Shown piece after piece: positions 11,478-21,110 of a stretch of 64,000 nucleotides of DNA; position 1 is the first letter of the stretch, and every line of letters begins with the position of its first letter. This DNA is from Sarcocystis neurona. Lineage: Eukaryota; Apicomplexa; Conoidasida; Eucoccidiorida; Sarcocystidae. The stretch spans positions 1,291,370 through 1,355,369 of the forward strand of contig KL647313.1 of NCBI GenBank assembly GCA_000727475.1, in the 5' to 3' direction. A program made the translations under genes and the position numbers. Below the pieces are notes generated by a model. The model ran no database searches, was not told where the DNA came from, and saw only the letters and a program-made list of their open reading frames with translations.

Positions 11478-11921
11478 TTGTCGGGGTGTTTGTATACGAG
11501 AGGTACTTACGGTACTTCCACGTATGTATGTTGCGTCTCTGTCTCGCTGCTTCCACGCACGTGGTCGTGTCCACATATCCACATGCGATGTCCACTCTTA
11601 TTCCACGCATCCGTACACTTTCATCAGTCTCTCCACAGAAACACGTATCGATACATTCATTTAACCGCAAGCACGCGGCGAGCATACTCGCGAGAATTCC
11701 CTGCAAATCGCTGCTCCCGCGCAGCTCGTCTGGAGTGCACTTACACCGTCGCCGAAATGTCCTTCGATGTCGTTTGTGGTGGATTTCCACAATTTGTCAA
11801 CTTCCGCACTCGACGTGACGAAAGGCTTGCGGACGCAGCCTTTGTTCCTTCGTCTCGCAGCGGCTGCACCCGCTTTTTCACTAGCACGTCTTGGGACAGC
11901 GCGACTAACTCACACGTGTAA
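11478..11921 (+). CDS. Candidate exon, hypothetical protein
   Basis: The 148-codon frame has a protein-like 3' half (from about 11690: CTYTVAEMSFDVVCGGFPQF, then an Arg/Asp-rich stretch ending ATNSHV, TAA at 11921). The 5' part is likely non-coding. A 214-codon frame on the minus strand (11741-12385) covers the same DNA and is Leu/Cys-rich. Neither matches a family I know. Confidence 0.25.
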   Translation: MSGCLYTRGTYGTSTYVCCVSVSLLPRTWSCPHIHMRCPLLFHASVHFHQSLHRNTYRYIHLTASTRRAYSREFPANRCSRAARLECTYTVAEMSFDVVCGGFPQFVNFRTRRDERLADAAFVPSSRSGCTRFFTSTSWDSATNSHV

Positions 11922-12430
11922 GAGTAGCAGTTCCTGCTGAACCTCGCCAGCAGCAGGAGGGCAGCACCAGTCGCAGCTGTAGAGCAGCAGGGAAGAAGAA
12001 AAACTGCCACAAGACCACCTGAGTAGAGTAGCAACTTGGTTATTCTAACAGCAGCAGGGGGGACCAAGCAGTAGCGCGAGCAGAGAGGCGCGAACAGAGC
12101 CGCACACAGAGGAGAAAAGCATTGGAAGTCGAGCAGCAACAAGACAAGACCAGCAGTGAATCCAGCGGCGCAGTGACACCAGCAGGACTGCAGTCGTAGT
12201 AACAGAAAGGCAAACAGCGGCTTTTTGACTGCGAACGCTGACACAGAAGGAACAGAGAGCAGCAAGTGGTGCACACAATAGCGACAGGACACTAGGTCAA
12301 CAGCGGTGGTACACCAGCACTCGCAGCAGGAGCACGAGTAGCAGCAGCAGCACGACCGGAAGGGCAACAACGGCAACAGCAACAACTGAAGAGCAACACC
12401 AGAAGGGCACAGTCAGCAGCGGACGCAGAA
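11922..12430. other. CAG-bearing segment with stops in all plus frames
   Basis: CAGCAG runs lie on the plus strand but no plus frame stays open. The minus strand is open (11741-12385, hydrophobic, Leu/Cys-rich). By the strand rule seen in ARP6 this would be intron if the gene here is on the minus strand. I cannot assign it further. Confidence 0.3.
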
Positions 12431-12829
12431 CAGCCATAGGGTAGTTTTTTGATTAAACGTGCAATACGAAGGGATACTATACGGGAGAGGTCCACCATGG
12501 GCGCCTGATTCTTTCTCCACAGATGGTGCGTCTCTCGTTGCCCTTCGTTTCCCCAACTTGCGTAACATTAGACAAAAACTTCTGCAGCAGGAGAACCGGA
12601 GGAATATGGTGTCACGTCGAACAGCAGCAGTACACTTTATGCTGCTGGTATCAACGTAAAACTCTCTAGTCTGGTTGCAGCGTTCGCTATAGGTGGCCTG
12701 CTTCCACGTGGACACAAGCGAACGTCTTCACATGTGCGTGAAGAATCTCCTCCTGAAACGTTTTTGTGTTGGCGTGTACGTATGCGATTTCGAGGAAATG
12801 AAAGATATTTAGATACAGGAAGGGTCCAC

Positions 12830-13030
12830 TAACTGCATGCGCGCACACGTACACATGTACAGATCACACTCATCCTATACGCATACGTGTGGATCTGTTA
12901 ATACACACGTCTACACATGTCTCCACGTACAGACACACGTACGCACACAAACACACATGTATGGTCACCTGTTCTTGAGCGTAGACATCTATAATTCTAC
13001 ACATATAACAGAGATCTCGTTACACGTACG
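12830..13030. repeat. CACGTACACA-type microsatellite
   Basis: Imperfect repeats of ACACGTACACATGTAC and CACACGT words. No gene. Confidence 0.7.
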
Positions 13031-13235
13031 TGTCGACAATCGCACGAGGGAAGTCGGTATGTGCAGTACCTGTCGACGCGCCGACTGGACCACTGTCGCT
13101 TGTCTACACAGCTACATGTCTCTCCGTTGTCGTGCTTTCATCTCTAGAAGCGCAAAACTTCTCTACACAGTTGAACGCAGGAATACACATACAGACGCGT
13201 GCAACGGGGGAAAGTCGTGATGCCGAGGTCGGTCG

Positions 13236-13938
13236 GTGCCTCTCCGTAGTTCGGCCCCGTGTTCCGTCACTGCAATAAGGTGCTGCGCATGCGCGCCGGG
13301 ACAGCAGCAAGTGAAGACTAATACAACAGCAGCTCGCACAGCTGAACAGCACAGGGAGAAAGTGTTCTCTGTTGCTGAAGCAGCAGCCCGATTCCCGTCT
13401 GCTGATGTTCCCGCATCTCACAGCTACTGCATCCTGCAGTTTGCGACCCCCTGCAGCAGCTCCAAGGCGATCACCAGAGACGGTTGCCCGTGCACACGCG
13501 CAGACAAACTACAACCGGCACACGGGCGAAGCAGCGCACGCACGAGCAGGAGGCGCGGCCTCGGCTGCGGCGGGCCTCCTCCGTCACCTCGCTGGTGCAG
13601 TTGCAGCAGCAACAGCATCTTCACAAGGCCATACAACGTCGATCTACACGGGGTTTTACTGTGTACTGGACAAACGTTGCGTCTCGGCTGTTTCTGTAGA
13701 CAGCTCGCGGCTTCCACACTTCCACGCGGAAGCCTGTATATACACCACTGCCGCCGCATTAAAAATTCGGCCAACATACAACAGCAGCTCCACGCACGAC
13801 TGTCGGAGTTTCGTCTGCAGTCGTCAACACACCCACCCGCTACAAAAATCTAGACCGTTTTCTCTGTCGGTATTTCTCGCTGCATTCCTCTGCTTTCTCC
13901 TTGCTCTCCCACTTCTTCGCCACCGTTTTCCTCTTTGA
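13236..13938 (+). CDS. Candidate coding region, two overlapping plus frames
   Basis: Two plus frames are open: 13236-13853 (206 codons) and 13372-13938 (189 codons). The second contains a fairly natural stretch (TSIYTGFYCVLDKRCVSAVS, then His/Ala/Thr-rich sequence) and ends in a hydrophobic segment FLAAFLCFLLALPLL just before the stop. That could be a membrane anchor or intron pyrimidine tract. The Cys residues raised the idea of an Eimeria surface antigen, but I do not see the family's conserved motifs. The minus strand is also open. Confidence 0.25.
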
Positions 13939-14785
13939 GTGTATCTGTTTTTCATATCGTACACAGAGAGCAGAGTGTACACGCGGCCACTCTGCGGCTT
14001 GGCCGCAGCTGATGCCTGGCATCATCACGTGGACAGCAAATCGATACCGCTTTGCAACAGTGTTCTATAGATACGCGCAGCTGCCAAGTGGAGGTCGCGC
14101 ACGGCTGCTTTGTGTCGCTGTCGCGCAGCAGAATTTCTGCATCTGCCTGTGGAGCTGCGCTCTCTTTCCTCTTCTTCTCGGTGCGTCGCCCAAATGCACA
14201 CGTGTCGGTTCCGAGCCTGTGATTGCAGCCTGACGCACCAGCTACCTGCACCGGCGTCTGTCTGTTACGCGCGTACGAGTGTAGACGTAGCAGGCGCTAC
14301 GCAGCTGCGTTAAAATGCAGCTCGCAGGCACGCGACTTGGCCGCTGCGCAGATCAGCAGCTGCACGTGTGGACAGTCAGGCCCCGGGGCTGAATTTTTCG
14401 CGTGAGACGCACACAGCGAGGGACAGAAGAGGTCTACGAACAAAATCTCTCGGTGGAACAATGAAATTTAAAAGCAACACGGTCTCCGTTTGACGCCGCT
14501 CTTGCTGCTGCTCCTCCTCCCGAAACGGACGCATTCCTTCTTCGCATTCGCAGGAACACACGCAGCACAAACCCGTCCAGGGACGGACTCCTCGCCCCAC
14601 AAACTGGTGTAGCGCCGCCAGCAGCACACAGCGGCAGCAGAGGAACATCCGCGGGACGGCAGCAGCAACCGCATGTAACGGGCTGCACACTGCAGCAGCA
14701 GCAGTTGCCGACGCTCCACAGCGTCCCAAGCAGAGCAGCAGCACCGCAGCGATCAGAAGACAAACCTGCGCGACACACGAAAAAT
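13901..14785. other. Normal-complexity DNA, both strands partly open
   Basis: Frames of 100-120 codons exist on both strands (13901-14233 plus; 13952-14251, 14376-14744 and 14434-14805 minus). The minus frame at 13952-14251 has a hydrophilic stretch (GRRTEKKRKESAAPQADAE). No family is recognised and I cannot choose a strand. Confidence 0.2.
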
Positions 14786-15672
14786 TGAAACTCGCTCACA
14801 TTCACTCACTGACCCCTTGTCAGCCTGTTAAATTTCTACTCCACACAAATGTGTCTTCTTCTTCCCCTTCTTATTTCCTCGTGCGCCCGACTTTGAAGCG
14901 AGCCTTGGTACCTCACAGCACAGCCTTGCATGGGTGTCACTGCATGCGCGTACACGCGTGCCGCGTCCATACATACACACACGGACACGCCCATACTCAG
15001 AGCGATGTACACGTGTACGAACATCAGTGTCTGCTGCTGCTCTTTTCATCGGGGACGGCCGTACAAGAGAGCAGGAATTCGTGGACGTGCTGGCAGCTCC
15101 CTACAAATATGAGCAGGCTCTTCCGTCTGGGACCGCTGCGGTGCTCTGCCACACACACGTGTGTGCATGCCCAGATGCGGCTCACGCGCGCGCCCTGGGG
15201 TGTAGCGACAGCCGAAAAAGGCCGGAGGAGAAACTCAGAATACACGGAAACTGCGGCGAGAGCTGCACTTGCACACCGCTGGCCACACAAGTCACCACAC
15301 GAAAAGCAGCGAAGACGACGAGCGGGGCTGTCTCTTCTCTTTTCTGGCCACACAAGTCACCACACGAAAAGCAGGGGCGACGACGAGCGAGAGTGTTTCC
15401 TTTCTTTTTCTTTTTCGGCTTCTTCTTCTCTCGCAGTCCGGCAGCAGCCGCTGCACCAGCCGCAGAAGCAGCGGTGGCTTCTGACCCGCGCTGCGCCGCC
15501 GCACCAGCAGCAACAGCAGCTCCGCGTCAGCTGCAGCCGCGGAACAGCAGCAGCGTCTGAGCCTGAGGAGCACTGGAACTCCCAGTGTATGAAAGAGGAG
15601 GATAAACGGAGTTGCACGCGAGGACAGGATTGCCGAAGTCTGGGTTTGCTTCATCCACTAATCACCGCATAG
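14785..15672 (+). CDS. Candidate coding region, hypothetical protein
   Basis: A 296-codon plus frame ends at TAG 15672; its 3' part (about 15430-15672) is Gln-rich and then acidic/basic (EPEEHWNSQCMKEEDKRSCT). A second plus frame, 14934-15560, carries a protein-like stretch near 15060 (RTREQEFVDVLAAPYKYEQ). The centre holds a 65-bp direct duplication. CAG runs on the plus strand favour plus coding. Exon limits are unresolved and no family is recognised. Confidence 0.3.
   Translation: MKLAHIHSLTPCQPVKFLLHTNVSSSSPSYFLVRPTLKRALVPHSTALHGCHCMRVHACRVHTYTHGHAHTQSDVHVYEHQCLLLLFSSGTAVQESRNSWTCWQLPTNMSRLFRLGPLRCSATHTCVHAQMRLTRAPWGVATAEKGRRRNSEYTETAARAALAHRWPHKSPHEKQRRRRAGLSLLFSGHTSHHTKSRGDDERECFLSFSFSASSSLAVRQQPLHQPQKQRWLLTRAAPPHQQQQQLRVSCSRGTAAASEPEEHWNSQCMKEEDKRSCTRGQDCRSLGLLHPLITA
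15279..15374. repeat. Direct duplication, 65-bp offset
   Basis: The 31-base word beginning CTGGCCACACAAGTCACCAC occurs at 15279-15309 and again at 15344-15374. The following bases are also similar (a GAAGACGACGAGC-like stretch after each). It looks like a recent local tandem duplication. Confidence 0.85.
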
Positions 15673-16530
15673 ATGCGCTGCTGTCTTTCGCTTGCGTCTT
15701 CTTGTTTTCCGCTTTCTCGCAGTCTTCTCTCCGCTTCTTTTCGATCATTTTTCCTGCTTTCTGTAGAACGTCCTTCTGCTTCCCCCTCTTTTCCCCTCTC
15801 CACTTCGTCCGGATGTGTGTGCGCTTCACATGCTTCCTCCTCCTCCTCCTTTTCTCCTGCTGTCTTTACGCCCGGCAATGTTTCACTTGCACACTCGTGT
15901 CCCCTTCACGTACTGCGCCCCACATCCACGCCCGCGTGGGAAGAAGTGAAAAGCAGCAGCGGCAGCTACCGCAGAAACTCTGCTCCCCGCGCGCTCGTCC
16001 GTTATCCCCCTCCCTCATCTCCCTGCTGCTCTTTTCGCCTCGCCAGTTCTCTTCCTCATATGCGTGCGTAACTACGCCTCTTTGCGCGCCAGCATGCTGC
16101 AGATACACGGATACGCATGATACACAACAGGGACATTTTCGCCAGTGTGAACGAGAAAGTTTTCATCCAGCGCAGTGCAACAGCAGACGACGAGCTGCTG
16201 CGCTGCGCATGCGGCACTGCACCTGCAGCGCGCAGGGGGCACTCACCCCTCGCCACGAATAACGCGCAGTAGCAGCAGCAGTCGTTGTAACTGCTGAAAG
16301 CAGTGCTTCATCTGAAGGTGGGGGTAGCCATGTGGAGGTCAGCTTACAGCTCACATGTAGTGTCCCTTCCCACACGCAAGTCAAACACAGAGTCTAGGAA
16401 CATGCATGCGCTCGCGCGCTGGGCCGCATGAATGCGACGCACGCACTGCGCACCGAGATACTGCGGCAACTGTGGACGGCTCTCGACGGACGAGCGCCGG
16501 CAGTCTTTTCAGCAGCTATGTCAACTAGTC
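15673..16530. other. T/C-rich then normal DNA, no gene resolved
   Basis: 15680-15860 is strongly pyrimidine-rich on the plus strand. After that, frames of 60-130 codons exist on both strands without family resemblance. It could be intron or spacer of the plus-strand candidate upstream. Confidence 0.3.
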
Positions 16531-16534
16531 ATCC

Positions 16535-16625
16535 TCCTATATATACACACATATATATATACATATATATATATAACGATTTACGTATATGTATATATAT
16601 ATACATACAAGTGTACATCTGTAGC
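16535..16625. repeat. TA microsatellite
   Basis: TATACACACATATATATACATATATATATATAACG-type run. No gene. Confidence 0.8.
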
Positions 16626-16690
16626 ACACAGACACATGGACAGCAGCAAGCCAGAGAGAGGACGACACGGCCAGGGAAGGCAAAGATGCG

Positions 16691-17128
16691 ATGCTGCTGC
16701 TGGACATGCAACACACGCAGACAACTGTCCACGTGCGGCTGCTCGGCACAGCACACGTCGCCTGCAGACGACCCCGGGTCGTAGCAGCAGCAGCAGCCGA
16801 GACGACGCACCCACGACGCACTTGTGTCTGCCACATGCGCGTACTGTTGCAGCAGAGCTGCACGTGGGCGGCGTTTCTGCTGCCCGCGCCTCTACAGCAG
16901 GGTGCAGCAACCCTCGCAGCAATTTCTTCCCCGGTTGCTGCTTCTATACGGAGTGTTCTTCTTCCGTCCGGCCACCCCACACACGCACTCCTCGTTCTTC
17001 GCGCGCGAACACTGCTGCCTCCCTCCCCCCCCCCCCTGCAGTCGCATGCACGTTCATTTCTCCTGACTGCACGGGATATTGCAGTGCCATCGTCACCAAG
17101 AAAAAAGAAATCAATCGCCAGTCTATAA
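16691..17128 (+). CDS. Candidate exon, strand uncertain
   Basis: The 146-codon plus frame has a natural-looking middle (QHTQTTVHVRLLGTAHVACR, later ATLAAISSPVAASIRSVLLP). The minus frame 16537-17136 is open for 200 codons and also looks plausible (FFFLGDDGTAISRAVRRNE). A C10 run lies near 17030. I cannot decide the strand and recognise no domain. Confidence 0.25.
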   Translation: MLLLDMQHTQTTVHVRLLGTAHVACRRPRVVAAAAAETTHPRRTCVCHMRVLLQQSCTWAAFLLPAPLQQGAATLAAISSPVAASIRSVLLPSGHPTHALLVLRARTLLPPSPPPLQSHARSFLLTARDIAVPSSPRKKKSIASL

Positions 17129-17289
17129 CAAGGCACCAGTTATACAGACGTATGCCTGGGGAAAGGTGGATTTGGTGCTTCCCCCTTCTGAATGAAGCAC
17201 GCGCAAAAATCTTTTTATTGTAGACACAGGCGTTCGTCTTGCTGCTCTCATTACTACCTGCAGATACAACACCACCAGAATAAAACGCG

Positions 17290-17460
17290 TCCCTGCGCTG
17301 CTGCTGCTGGTACGTGCTGTTGCTGCTGGTGCTGCTGCTGCTGATGCGTGCTGCTACTGGTGGTGCGTGTTGCTGCTGCTGCTGGTGGTGCGTGCTGCTA
17401 CTGCTGGTGGTGCGTGCTGCTACTGCTGGTGGTGCGTGCTGCTGCTGCTGCTGGCACGCC
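17290..17460. repeat. GCTGCTGGTGGTGCGT minisatellite
   Basis: Tandem imperfect copies of TGCTGCTACTGCTGGTGGTGCG on the plus strand. The CTG-sense orientation matches introns of plus-strand genes in this window. Confidence 0.7.
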
Positions 17461-17726
17461 GGTGTCGGCCTTCGTTGCTACTGCTGTTTGAGCAGCTGCA
17501 GCCAGACGCGCATGCACGTGAGGCACGGCCTGCAGGTGCTGCTGCGTTGTGGAGAAAAAGCCCCCGGAGGTGGGCTGGCGCTGCCGTGAACGCGTTTCTG
17601 CAGCAGCAGCATGAAACCACGTCCTCGGGCTCACTGCTGCTTCTCTCTGCTGACACGTGTCTGTGTGAGCGTGGCCAAGAGTGTGCTGTAGCAGCCGAAG
17701 ACAGCCGGCTGAGCTGCTGCTGCTAA
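17367..17726 (+). CDS. Candidate C-terminal exon, hypothetical protein
   Basis: The plus frame becomes protein-like from about 17490 (EQLQPDAHAREARPAGAAAL, then WRKSPRRWAGAAVNAF, QQQHETTSSGS) and ends at TAA 17726. The first part (CTG repeats) is likely intron, so the true exon probably starts near 17490-17500 after an AG. No family is recognised. Confidence 0.35.
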   Translation: MLLLLLVVRAATAGGACCYCWWCVLLLLLARRCRPSLLLLFEQLQPDAHAREARPAGAAALWRKSPRRWAGAAVNAFLQQQHETTSSGSLLLLSADTCLCERGQECAVAAEDSRLSCCC

Positions 17727-17869
17727 TGCGGCAGCTCGTCATTACGAGAGAAAGAAGAACTTACGCTTCGCAGAATTCTCGGTAGTTCACCACGTCGCCC
17801 GGTTTGAAAAAGTTCCTTTAATTAAGGAGGACACCAGCCCACAGCCGCAACAACAGCAAATCACTTCTA

Positions 17870-18510
17870 CGTCTACATCCACATATATACGTATATACAT
17901 ACAAAGAGAAATATGTATGTATATATACATATCTTTGACATATACATATATGTTACACATTATACCACCGGCATACACATAGATATATACACAAGCCCAT
18001 TAAAGACAAGCCGTCAACTGCTCTCTCTGTCTCATAATCTCTTCCTCTCTTTCTGTTTTTTTTTCTCTTACGTACGTCCTACACACATCTACAAACGTCC
18101 CTCTTTTTATCTTTCTCCTTCCCGACACTTTCGCCCAGCCTACTCATATCTCCCTCTACGTCTGTGTAAGCTTATGTAGACACTTATATATATACACACA
18201 TGCCTGCACGCATCCATATATATATGTATATATGTATAGAGGCGTATGTACGTACACACACAGGCGTACGGGTGTACCTATACAAACTTAGAAGACACAC
18301 GCATATATATATATACACAGGCGCATACGTACATATTATGTACAAAAATGTGTACAAATGCATCTATATGTGAACACATTCGCACGCATGCATGTATATA
18401 CATACAGGCGTAGACACAGGAATGCATATATATACATACGTACACAGAGGCAAAAATATATATACACATTCACAAGCACACATATATATATGTCCACGTA
18501 GACATACTAA
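17870..18510. repeat. TACA/TATA microsatellite tract
   Basis: TATATACATA, ACACACGCAT and TACGTACACAC runs broken by a pyrimidine-rich insert at 18020-18150. No gene. Confidence 0.75.
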
Positions 18511-18535
18511 CATATGTGTAGACATCCCCAGCTAG

Positions 18536-18745
18536 TTGAGGAGGCGTGGGTTGTCGAGTGTCTCTCTTTTGCGCGGAGACAATTTGCAAGGGAACGCGCA
18601 CCAGCATCCCGAAGACAAAAAATTTCAACAGAAGACGCCAGAAAATGCGTCCTTCGTAGATTTACGAAGTGTCTGCGAACTGTTGGACGTACCACATGAC
18701 ACTGTCTATAATATTTGTCCGCGCATGCACAGACAAGTTGAATAA
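18536..18745 (+). CDS. Short candidate ORF
   Basis: A 69-codon ORF with balanced amino acid use (PEDKKFQQKTPENASFVDLR, CELLDVPHDTVYN) from ATG 18536 to TGA 18745. Its 3' end overlaps copy 1 of a three-copy repeat, so it could be chance. No family match. Confidence 0.25.
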   Translation: MRRRGLSSVSLLRGDNLQGNAHQHPEDKKFQQKTPENASFVDLRSVCELLDVPHDTVYNICPRMHRQVE

Positions 18746-19046
18746 TACTGCCACACGGTATATATATGCATGTACACATATATATACATATACGGACTAC
18801 ATGAGATCGGCTCTAATATCCGTCAGCGCATGCACCGACGACGAGGTGGGTAGTACTGCCATACGGTATATAAATATATGTATATATATGTGTATATGCA
18901 TGCATATGTATGTACATATATATACATCTATCTATATGTATATGTATAATATATGTATAGGAACTACACGAGATCATCTCTAATATCCGTCAGCGCATGC
19001 ACCGACGACGAGTTGTATAATACTGCCACATGCTACATATATATAT
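18695..19046. repeat. Three-copy dispersed-tandem element of about 80 bp
   Basis: Copies start near 18695, 18800 and 18967. The shared core is CATGAGATC..CTCTAATATCCGTCAGCGCATGCACCGACGACGAG..AATACTGCCACACGGTATATA. Copies 2 and 3 are nearly identical; copy 1 is more diverged. Each is followed by a TATATATG microsatellite. Confidence 0.9.
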
Positions 19047-20158
19047 GTATGTGCATATCGTCCAGGACTCTCTTGTGTTTTTCGACAAAGAAGAGATGTG
19101 TCCTCACGCTCACATTCTTCTTCTCACACAGGAGGGGGAAAACCCCCTCAAGAGTGGAGACGAACAGACAATGAAGAAGAAAAGCCATCAGCGCAGAGAT
19201 GTATGCGGAGAGGCAAAAGAAGGGGGGGGGGAGAATTGGAGGAAGAAAGTGAAGCAGAAGGAAAAAAAAACCACCGGAGACGAATAAGAGCAGCACATTC
19301 AACGTAGAGGCTGTCGTCGTGAGAAGCGATAGCACACCGTCGCTCCGCTTGGGGAGGGACCATCCCCCCCACATGCCGGAAGCTTCTTGTCTTCTATTTA
19401 TCGACATTCGTTGTTTCTCTGTGTCTCAGCTGCAATAAAATATGTAGCAGAGGGCGCGACTTAAAAAAAGAGGGACATCCCACCCAGCCCGTGCCGTGCC
19501 TGACTCGACGCCACAGGGCCACTCCCTTCCCCCTTCCTCAGCAGCAGCAGAAAAACAACGACGGAGAGACTCACAACAAGAGAAACTGCCGGAGAGACAG
19601 AGCGAGAGAAGCGGCGAGAAGGAAGGGACGCGACTTCTGGCATCACCCAGGCATGCCGGCACCGGCACATACACACAGGAAGAGAGAAAAGGGTAGGTTC
19701 TCGTCAAGAAGAAAAAAAGCTGCCCGAGGCGCTGGAAGAGGGACGCAGATGCAGAAACGGTAGCAGAGACGGAGCAGAGGGCGGGCAGCATCAGACAGAG
19801 GTCTTCACGTCTACAGACAACAGCAGCAGCAGCTCTGTGTCCTTCTCGGTGGCCGCCGCGCAGACTCAGCGGGAGAGTCAAAAGAAGCAGAAAAAAAGCC
19901 CCCAGGTGTGGCTGGGGAGAGACAGACACGTGGACGAACATGCAGGAGTCATGCAAGAGAAAAAAGACGGCTATTAGACATACGCGGGAACGTCTGTTTC
20001 AGCAGCAGTCGTCTGGCGCAGATGAAACAACTGCTGTACGGAAAGAGAAGCCCTTTCACCCTTCCCTCCCCCTTTCTCCCGAGGCACGTCACCGGCTGCT
20101 GCGCCAAAAACTGTGAGCGGAGCTCAGAATCGACACGCAGAAGAGACGCGGGCAAGCG
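19047..20158. other. Normal-complexity DNA, no gene resolved
   Basis: Contains a purine-rich patch (19180-19290, including a G9 run) and pyrimidine-rich or hydrophobic frames on the minus strand (19426-19956) typical of intron. The last coding exon of the minus-strand MLC1 gene could lie here, but I did not find it. Confidence 0.3.
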
Positions 20159-20992
20159 GTGGAAAAAGAACAAACCCACAAACGAGGTAACCAAAATTAT
20201 GAGAGAAGTCTGCCCCATGCCTCGGCGAAACCTCGGGAAGGGCAGCTGCAGAAGAAGGGCTATCCGTCGACGTCCAGCCTCGCCAGAGAAGCCAGACTTC
20301 TCCACGAGAAATCGAGGACCCGAACAACAAAAGAGGAGGTAAAACGGCATCTCACAAGGGAGCCTCTGACAACAGTGAAGCACGAATATCAGCCGCACGC
20401 AGCACACATACATACACACACACACACGGGTACTCCCGCAAAAAAAATATTGAGCCCCACACACAGGGGCCGTTGCCATTCTCTGCTGCACGCATTCGGG
20501 CTGCTTTCACAGCGGCGTGTGGTCCAGACGTTCCAGCGTCTACTGCCGGACGTTTTGTCTACGCTGCCCGTCTGCATGCGCGTGGGCAGAAAAGGGAAGG
20601 AGGGAGCCGTTTTTCGACGTCCCTCAAGTCGCCACACCTCGTTGCAGACGCATGCGCACATGCATGCGGGCGGGCCACTGCCGGGGGAGGCGTCCCACAC
20701 ACCAAGCGGCGGCACATGCGTATCGGCGGACGCCACCCACGTTTTCAGCAGAAATCAAAGACGACGTGGGCAGTTGCGTCAGCCCTTGCAAAGTCGAAGT
20801 TTTCCCCCCGCAAAGAACGCACATCTCCCTCTCGCGTGGTTTCCTTCGGCAGCAGCAACTTCTCGAACCGGTTCAAAGCTGGGTGCGAGTCTTTTTCTCT
20901 ACAGCAAAGGATCTCCTCCTACAAACTGTGTGGCGGGACACTGTCCGCCGAATACTACTAGAGTCGCACGTTCCCCACACAAGTTAGCATAA
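20159..20992 (+). CDS. Long open plus frame, probably not a gene
   Basis: 278 codons open from a GTG; the first ATG lies well inside. Composition is balanced with several His/Thr runs, but there is no domain, and it is antisense to the region where the 3' end of MLC1 should lie. It may be chance opening at about 50% GC. Confidence 0.15.
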   Translation: MEKEQTHKRGNQNYERSLPHASAKPREGQLQKKGYPSTSSLAREARLLHEKSRTRTTKEEVKRHLTREPLTTVKHEYQPHAAHIHTHTHTGTPAKKILSPTHRGRCHSLLHAFGLLSQRRVVQTFQRLLPDVLSTLPVCMRVGRKGKEGAVFRRPSSRHTSLQTHAHMHAGGPLPGEASHTPSGGTCVSADATHVFSRNQRRRGQLRQPLQSRSFPPAKNAHLPLAWFPSAAATSRTGSKLGASLFLYSKGSPPTNCVAGHCPPNTTRVARSPHKLA

Positions 20993-21110
20993 GAATAAAG
21001 TTCACAAGAGCAACAGAGAAGCCTTCTCTTTGTGCTTGTTTTAAGTTTCGCGCAGATAGTCGCGGAAACAGATGCACGCATGGGCGGGGCCGCTTGCCAA
21101 ACGAAGAGAC

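Noticed and set aside
13236..13938. Eimeria surface antigen (SAG) family membership
   Set aside because: Some cysteines and a terminal hydrophobic stretch fit in outline, but none of the family's conserved motifs are visible.
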